From: Oligoflexia bacterium
GTDB taxonomy: Bacteria > Bdellovibrionota > Bdellovibrionia > Bdellovibrionales > UBA1609
NCBI GenBank assembly: GCA_026914095.1
Contig: JAPPIY010000329.1
Location: forward strand, 1 to 8,200
DNA: 8,200 nt
Reading direction: 5' to 3'
This document shows positions 4,484 to 8,200 of the stretch, piece after piece (position 1 is the first letter of the stretch; every line of letters starts with the position of its first letter). The notes under the pieces are model-generated. The model saw only the letters and a program-made list of their open reading frames with translations. It was not told where the DNA came from and made no database searches. A program made the position numbers and the translations under genes.

Positions 4484-6493
4484 ATGCCTATACATTTTTT
4501 AATGCAAGGGGTTCTTTCTTTTCTTTTATGTTATGCCTCCTTAGTGTCTATTTATGTCTCTTTCATTAAAAACAAGCAGTTTGATTTTTTGACTCTATTT
4601 TTTATATTGACGCTTGCTTTGCTTGCCGGATTTTCAATTCGCAGATGGCGTCAACTAGCCAAAGAGCGCTCATTCAAACAAATAATGCAAAAAAAGAGGA
4701 TAAAAAATAAAAGCTCTTTGTTAATTTTAATTTGTTGTTTTATCAATTTGTTTATTGGGCTCTTTAATATTTCCACACAATATTCAAGAGGAATTGAGAA
4801 CCCTGAAATGGCTCAGTTTTCTATGAGTTTTTCAAAAGACATTATAGACGCCAGTAAAAGACAGCAACAGCCGCCATTGGATTATTATTTTAGCGCATTC
4901 TCTCATAATGTGTTTGGAGAAAATAAATTTGCCGTGAGATTTCATGCTATGTTTTTTTATCTGATTTTGTGTTTTGCTCTGCCTTTAGGGCTTTATTTTT
5001 TCTGTTCTTCTCTTTGGATTACAGTTATAGGATTCTTGTTATTTTCAATTAATCATGTCATAAGACTGCACTCTATAGATGCCAGACCTCTCTGTTTAGC
5101 TCTTCTTACAGGCTTTCTTTTTTTGTTTTTTTATCTCTCTTACATAAGAGATAACGATAAACAAGATTTAGATAAAAAGTCTCTTTTCCCTGTTTTTTCC
5201 TCACAATATCTTTTTGTTGTCTCAATTGGCCTGCAACCTGTTATTTTTATTATTTCCTTATTCCTTTCTTCTTTTTGGCTGTTTCTTTTTAAGCAAAAAA
5301 TAGCTTTTAAAAAACTGTTTGTAACTAATATAGCCGCAGGACTCTTAACCGCTCCGTTTTATATCAACATGCTCTTGTTTGGCAAGTCTGCCTATAAATT
5401 TAAAGAGATTTCTACAGACACTATAAAATCTTACTTCAGGAATTTAGATGTTTTTTATTTTATTGAAAAGTATTTTTTTTCTTTTTATAAGGAGATGTCC
5501 TTTTTTTTTCTGGCTGTTACAACTGGTCTTATAGCTCTTGCTTTTTTAAAAAAGAAATTGGAGACCTCTTTATTATTGATAATACTTTCATCTCTCATAT
5601 TCTTCCCTCTAATTTATGATTCCATATTTCAAATTGGACTTATTTGGAATGGACTGCACAATTGGTATATCATTGTTTTTAGCTTGTTTCTCATCTTATT
5701 TATTGTTTTATCTCTAAAAGAGATTGAATCCTTAATGCCAAAAAGCTGGAAAATATACTTTGCGTTGTCTTTATTCCTCTTGTTTGCTGGGAGCCTATTC
5801 TCACAAGCTCAAGCTGTTAAAAATAAAACACAATTTTGGTATCCTTATAGAGACAACAGTATTGAAAAAGTTTATGAATACTTAAGAAAGGAAGGCAGTC
5901 AAACAGATATTGCCGTTGAAATTACATTAAAACCCATAGTGCTTTTCAGGGATTCAGACATAAAGTTTAGGGAATTGTTATTTCATGATCAAAACAATCC
6001 CACTATTAATTATTTTCATCTGGAGTATACTAAGACAGCTCCTTTCTTCTATGAAAGCAAAGAAGACATTATATATTACATAGAAAAATGGCCTGATCAA
6101 CCTGTAGATAAAAACTTAAGCCTTTTTTTTATTGTCAGAAAAGAGAATGATCAGGATGAGGCTTATAATGTTCTATCCAGTTTTATGAAGGGCGTTGCAG
6201 TGGGAAAATACATTGTTTTTAATTTAACTCTCTCCCAAAACAAAGAAGAGGAATACATACATTTTTTATCTAAAGTAAATGAAAGGACTCCAAAAAAATA
6301 CAAAGGCGCTCTTCTGGAAACTTTGCTTTATTACGCTTATCAAAATAAGAATGAGTCCGAATTCCATCGTTTACTGCAAGAATACCGAGATATAGAAATG
6401 GCTTTGGATGAGTTTATTCCCGATTTCAAATATCCCAGCCGATTTGAATTAAGAAGAAGGGTCAAGTACTTTGAAAATCTGAAATGGGATTAA
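4484..6493 (+). CDS. GT-C type membrane glycosyltransferase (GT39/ArnT-like), specific role unknown
   Basis: From the ATG at 4484 the protein has 669 residues: about ten or more membrane helices over the first 440, then a soluble C-terminal region of about 225 residues, probably periplasmic. The pattern matches polyprenyl-phosphate-sugar-dependent GT-C enzymes. SRGIENPEMAQ at about 101-111 sits in the first large loop, where the acidic catalytic motif is expected. QQQPPLDYYFSAFSHNVFGE at about 127-146 resembles 'HPPLYY...LFGES', and LHSIDARPLCLALL at about 195-208 resembles the 'SQEARPYAL' helix start. The loop acid pair is IE rather than the common DE. Such enzymes move a sugar from a lipid carrier to lipid A, another glycan or protein; the acceptor here cannot be told. 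The next gene is a radical SAM enzyme, with a broken GT2-like piece between. An in-frame TTG at 4472 is an alternative start; AAAGG lies too close to the ATG to be a good ribosome binding site. Confidence 0.75.
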   Translation: MPIHFLMQGVLSFLLCYASLVSIYVSFIKNKQFDFLTLFFILTLALLAGFSIRRWRQLAKERSFKQIMQKKRIKNKSSLLILICCFINLFIGLFNISTQYSRGIENPEMAQFSMSFSKDIIDASKRQQQPPLDYYFSAFSHNVFGENKFAVRFHAMFFYLILCFALPLGLYFFCSSLWITVIGFLLFSINHVIRLHSIDARPLCLALLTGFLFLFFYLSYIRDNDKQDLDKKSLFPVFSSQYLFVVSIGLQPVIFIISLFLSSFWLFLFKQKIAFKKLFVTNIAAGLLTAPFYINMLLFGKSAYKFKEISTDTIKSYFRNLDVFYFIEKYFFSFYKEMSFFFLAVTTGLIALAFLKKKLETSLLLIILSSLIFFPLIYDSIFQIGLIWNGLHNWYIIVFSLFLILFIVLSLKEIESLMPKSWKIYFALSLFLLFAGSLFSQAQAVKNKTQFWYPYRDNSIEKVYEYLRKEGSQTDIAVEITLKPIVLFRDSDIKFRELLFHDQNNPTINYFHLEYTKTAPFFYESKEDIIYYIEKWPDQPVDKNLSLFFIVRKENDQDEAYNVLSSFMKGVAVGKYIVFNLTLSQNKEEEYIHFLSKVNERTPKKYKGALLETLLYYAYQNKNESEFHRLLQEYRDIEMALDEFIPDFKYPSRFELRRRVKYFENLKWD

Positions 6494-6498
6494 GTATA

Positions 6499-6620
6499 AT
6501 GAAGAATTATAAAATTTGTATTATTAGTATGTCTTTCAAACACGGACAGTTCTCTAAACATCAAGCGATGCGTTAAAATCTGTTGATTTGGAAAAGTGGG
6601 ATAGTTATGAAGAACACTAA
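6499..6620 (+). pseudogene. Possible remnant of a family 2 glycosyltransferase N-terminus, frameshifted
   Basis: ATG at 6499 opens a 25-codon frame, MKNYKICIISMSFKHGQF then SKHQAMR, ended by TAA at 6574. In another frame from 6570 the sequence continues as ALKSVDLEKWDSYEEH before TAA at 6618. Joined by restoring one base near 6571-6573, the pieces resemble the first Rossmann strand and helix of GT2 enzymes ('KVSIIMPVYN......AIKSVLNQTYKNWE'). The joined length is about 41 residues, and no continuation with the catalytic DD or DxD motif is seen. It begins five bases after the stop of the GT-C gene, as a following operon gene would. The GT2 assignment rests on a short visual alignment. Confidence 0.35.
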
Positions 6621-6687
6621 TAGAACACACCATTTAGAAGCATTCAAAAAAGAAGTTGCCTTGTGTATAAACGAACAAAATGCATAA
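6607..6687 (+). pseudogene. Possible remnant of a transposase OrfA N-terminus (IS3/IS66-like helix-turn-helix)
   Basis: ATG at 6607 opens 26 codons: MKNTNRTHHLEAFKKEVALC followed by INEQNA and a stop. The pattern RTHHxxxFKxxVALxxIxEQ resembles the start of OrfA in IS3-type elements ('HSPEFKAKVALEAIKEQKT'), with one residue missing in the middle; IS66 OrfA has a similar start. The recognition helix and everything after it are absent. It overlaps the end of the GT2-like remnant. No terminal inverted repeats or orfB sequence were found nearby. Confidence 0.35.
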
Positions 6688-6980
6688 ACTGGAGCGCGCC
6701 CTAAAAGTTAGGCAGGAGTTTAGGGGTTTTCATTTCTTCTTGATTTTTTAATTTATTTTTAGTAAAAAGGCTTAGTGGAACCAGTAAAAAAGCCCCATCC
6801 AAGTTATTTAATTGAAAATGTTACTTATAAAAATTAAAAAAGTGTGAGATAAAATTTGCTTTATGGCAATATTTTTCATGTAGATTAGGTTTTAGGGGTT
6901 TTTTATAACTGTCAATGTTATTAATTATCATCTTGAAACTTATTTACATTTCAAAAAATATGCTGTAAATTGAAAAAAAT
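6688..6980. other. Gene-free A+T-rich region before the radical SAM gene
   Basis: No ORF of note in either direction. The only structures seen are a small hairpin-capable CCTAA/TTAGG near 6700-6712, a 12-bp direct repeat TTTAGGGGTTTT at 6719-6730 and 6891-6902, and TTGAAA/TTTCAA as a short dyad around 6934-6955. No tRNA or clear promoter for the following gene could be identified. Confidence 0.5.
6719..6902. repeat. 12-bp direct repeat TTTAGGGGTTTT, 172 bases apart
   Basis: The copies at 6719-6730 and 6891-6902 are identical, and each is preceded a few bases earlier by TTAGG. The G-run stands out in A+T-rich DNA. They could flank a small insertion or deletion, but chance is possible. Confidence 0.35.
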
Positions 6981-8200
6981 ATGAAAGCGCCTGAAATCTC
7001 CCCTACTTTTTGTGTCTACCCCTGGATGGAGTTTATTGTGGGGCCTACCTCTCATATCAAAATCTGCTGTATTGCGGAAACAGCTGTAGTGGATGAAAGA
7101 AATAGGACTTATAACTTTGAAGAGGACTCTATAGAAGAATATTGGAACAGCTGGGGGTTAAGACAGGTCCGAAAAAAAATGCTGGCAGGGGAAAAAATAA
7201 AAGCTTGCGGGCACTGTTATTATCAAGAAAGTATAGGCAGAACCTCTTACAGACAATCCTTTAATAAAGAATGGCTCGAATCAGAGCATGGAAAAAATAT
7301 TCTGAATAGGGTTGAAAAAAGCAAGAAAAACGATTTCAGAGTGGAAGAGCCTCCTTTATATTTAGACATTCGTCCGGGGAATCTTTGTAATCTGAAATGC
7401 CGGATGTGCAACCCTGGCAACAGCTCAAAAATTTATCAAGAGCAAAAAGAAATGTTAAAAAGCGCTGAAAAAGAGATCACTCCATTGATTGACACAGGCT
7501 ATTTTGCAAAAGACGAAAAAGTGTTTCATAATTGGTATAAAAACAAGAAAATATGGGAAAGTACTTACAAATGGGCGCCAAACTCAAAAAAACTTTATTT
7601 TACAGGCGGAGAGCCAACTTTAATTAAAGAAAACTGGGAATTAATAGATTATTTGAAGCAAAAGGGTTACTCAAAAGATATTCATCTTATTTTTAATCTT
7701 AATTGCACTCAAGTCCCAGATAAACTGATTGATACATTTTCAGCTTTCTCTACAGTTACGCTTTCCTTAAGTGTGGATGGCTATACAACAGTTCAAGAGT
7801 ATATGCGATACCCTTCAAAATGGCCTGATATTGAAAAAAACATCATAAAACTTTTAACCGCCAGAAAACAAAACACCTCTTTTCACTTTGCCCCAGTTGT
7901 TCAAATTTATAATATTTTTGATCTGCCTAATCTTTTAAAGTGGTTTGATGATCTTCAAATGAGTTATGGAAATATAAATAGCAGTATAATTATATGCACA
8001 ACCCCTAAATTTTTAGACATTGCTATCCTGCCAAACAATATTAAAAAATCAGCGCTATCAAGAATTGAAAAGTATGAAAACTCTTACTCTGGAAAGGATC
8101 ACTTTTTATTAGAAAACCTTAACGCTATAAAAAATGTTTTAAAAAAAGAAGAACAGCAGGAAGTAGAGCGAAACTTAAAGAGATTTTACAAATATACAGC
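6981..8200 (+). CDS. Radical SAM protein with N-terminal SPASM/twitch-like segment (3' end outside window)
   Basis: The frame is open from ATG 6981 to the window edge (406 codons) and has no stop, so the C-terminus is missing. CNLKCRMC at 136-143 is the CX3CX2C motif that holds the 4Fe-4S cluster which cleaves S-adenosylmethionine. It follows LDIRPGNL and is followed by the SAM-binding FTGGEPTL at 207-214 and LSVDGY at 263-268. Ahead of the core, residues 10-83 carry FCVYPWMEFIV, a CC pair at 29-30, an EEYWNS motif, a basic KMLAGEK stretch and CGHCYYQE at 76-83. This looks like the auxiliary-cluster part of SPASM/twitch domains, which in many relatives lies after the core. Such proteins often sit in surface-glycan or modification clusters, and here a GT-C enzyme lies upstream; the substrate is unknown. 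A stop at 6966-6968 lies shortly upstream in frame, which supports this ATG, but there is no Shine-Dalgarno site. Confidence 0.88.
   Translation, partial: MKAPEISPTFCVYPWMEFIVGPTSHIKICCIAETAVVDERNRTYNFEEDSIEEYWNSWGLRQVRKKMLAGEKIKACGHCYYQESIGRTSYRQSFNKEWLESEHGKNILNRVEKSKKNDFRVEEPPLYLDIRPGNLCNLKCRMCNPGNSSKIYQEQKEMLKSAEKEITPLIDTGYFAKDEKVFHNWYKNKKIWESTYKWAPNSKKLYFTGGEPTLIKENWELIDYLKQKGYSKDIHLIFNLNCTQVPDKLIDTFSAFSTVTLSLSVDGYTTVQEYMRYPSKWPDIEKNIIKLLTARKQNTSFHFAPVVQIYNIFDLPNLLKWFDDLQMSYGNINSSIIICTTPKFLDIAILPNNIKKSALSRIEKYENSYSGKDHFLLENLNAIKNVLKKEEQQEVERNLKRFYKYT

Noticed and set aside
4472..4486. TTG at 4472 as the start of the GT-C gene
   Set aside because: It adds only four residues and has no Shine-Dalgarno site; the ATG at 4484 was preferred, although its own site is poorly spaced.

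Overview
The window looks like an A+T-rich alphaproteobacterial chromosome, probably from a host-associated or reduced-genome lineage of the Holosporales/Rickettsiales kind. The alphaproteobacterial reading rests on ribosomal protein S7, whose C-terminus (NNRGNAVKKKEEVHRMAES, ending FSHYNW) follows the alphaproteobacterial pattern, and on the aspartyl-tRNA synthetase. The lineage is an inference, not a direct observation.

Layout. Bases 1-342 hold the C-terminal end of a major facilitator superfamily exporter. A 229-base gap with a short inverted repeat and a plausible sigma70-type promoter leads into rpsL (S12) and rpsG (S7), the start of a str operon. The operon stops there: fusA and tuf do not follow, and a convergent aspS begins 9 bases after rpsG. 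Upstream of aspS lies a repeat-rich gap, then a small minus-strand gene for a four-helix membrane protein with a strong ribosome binding site. A second repeat-rich gap, holding a 134-bp element with perfect 19-bp inverted ends, separates it from a divergent gene for a large membrane protein of the GT-C glycosyltransferase type. After that come about 490 bases without an intact gene, containing what look like remnants of a family 2 glycosyltransferase and of a transposase OrfA. The window ends inside a radical SAM gene whose N-terminal cysteine-rich segment resembles a SPASM/twitch domain placed ahead of the radical SAM core.

Functionally there are two parts. The left half is translation machinery (S12, S7, aspartyl-tRNA synthetase). 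The synthetase carries the His associated with non-discriminating enzymes, which would imply Asp-tRNA(Asn) formation and GatCAB amidation. The right half (GT-C transferase, broken GT2-like piece, broken transposase piece, radical SAM enzyme) looks like the edge of a variable surface-glycan or modification region. No tRNA, rRNA, CRISPR array or intact insertion sequence was seen.

The most unusual signal is in the intergenic DNA. Short modules (GGGAATTATAGACTTAA-like, TCAAACARAATCAGTCTAA-like and TTCCCGC...GCGGGAA palindromes) recur in the gaps between the left-hand genes and are absent from the coding sequences. They suggest a small non-autonomous repeat family.
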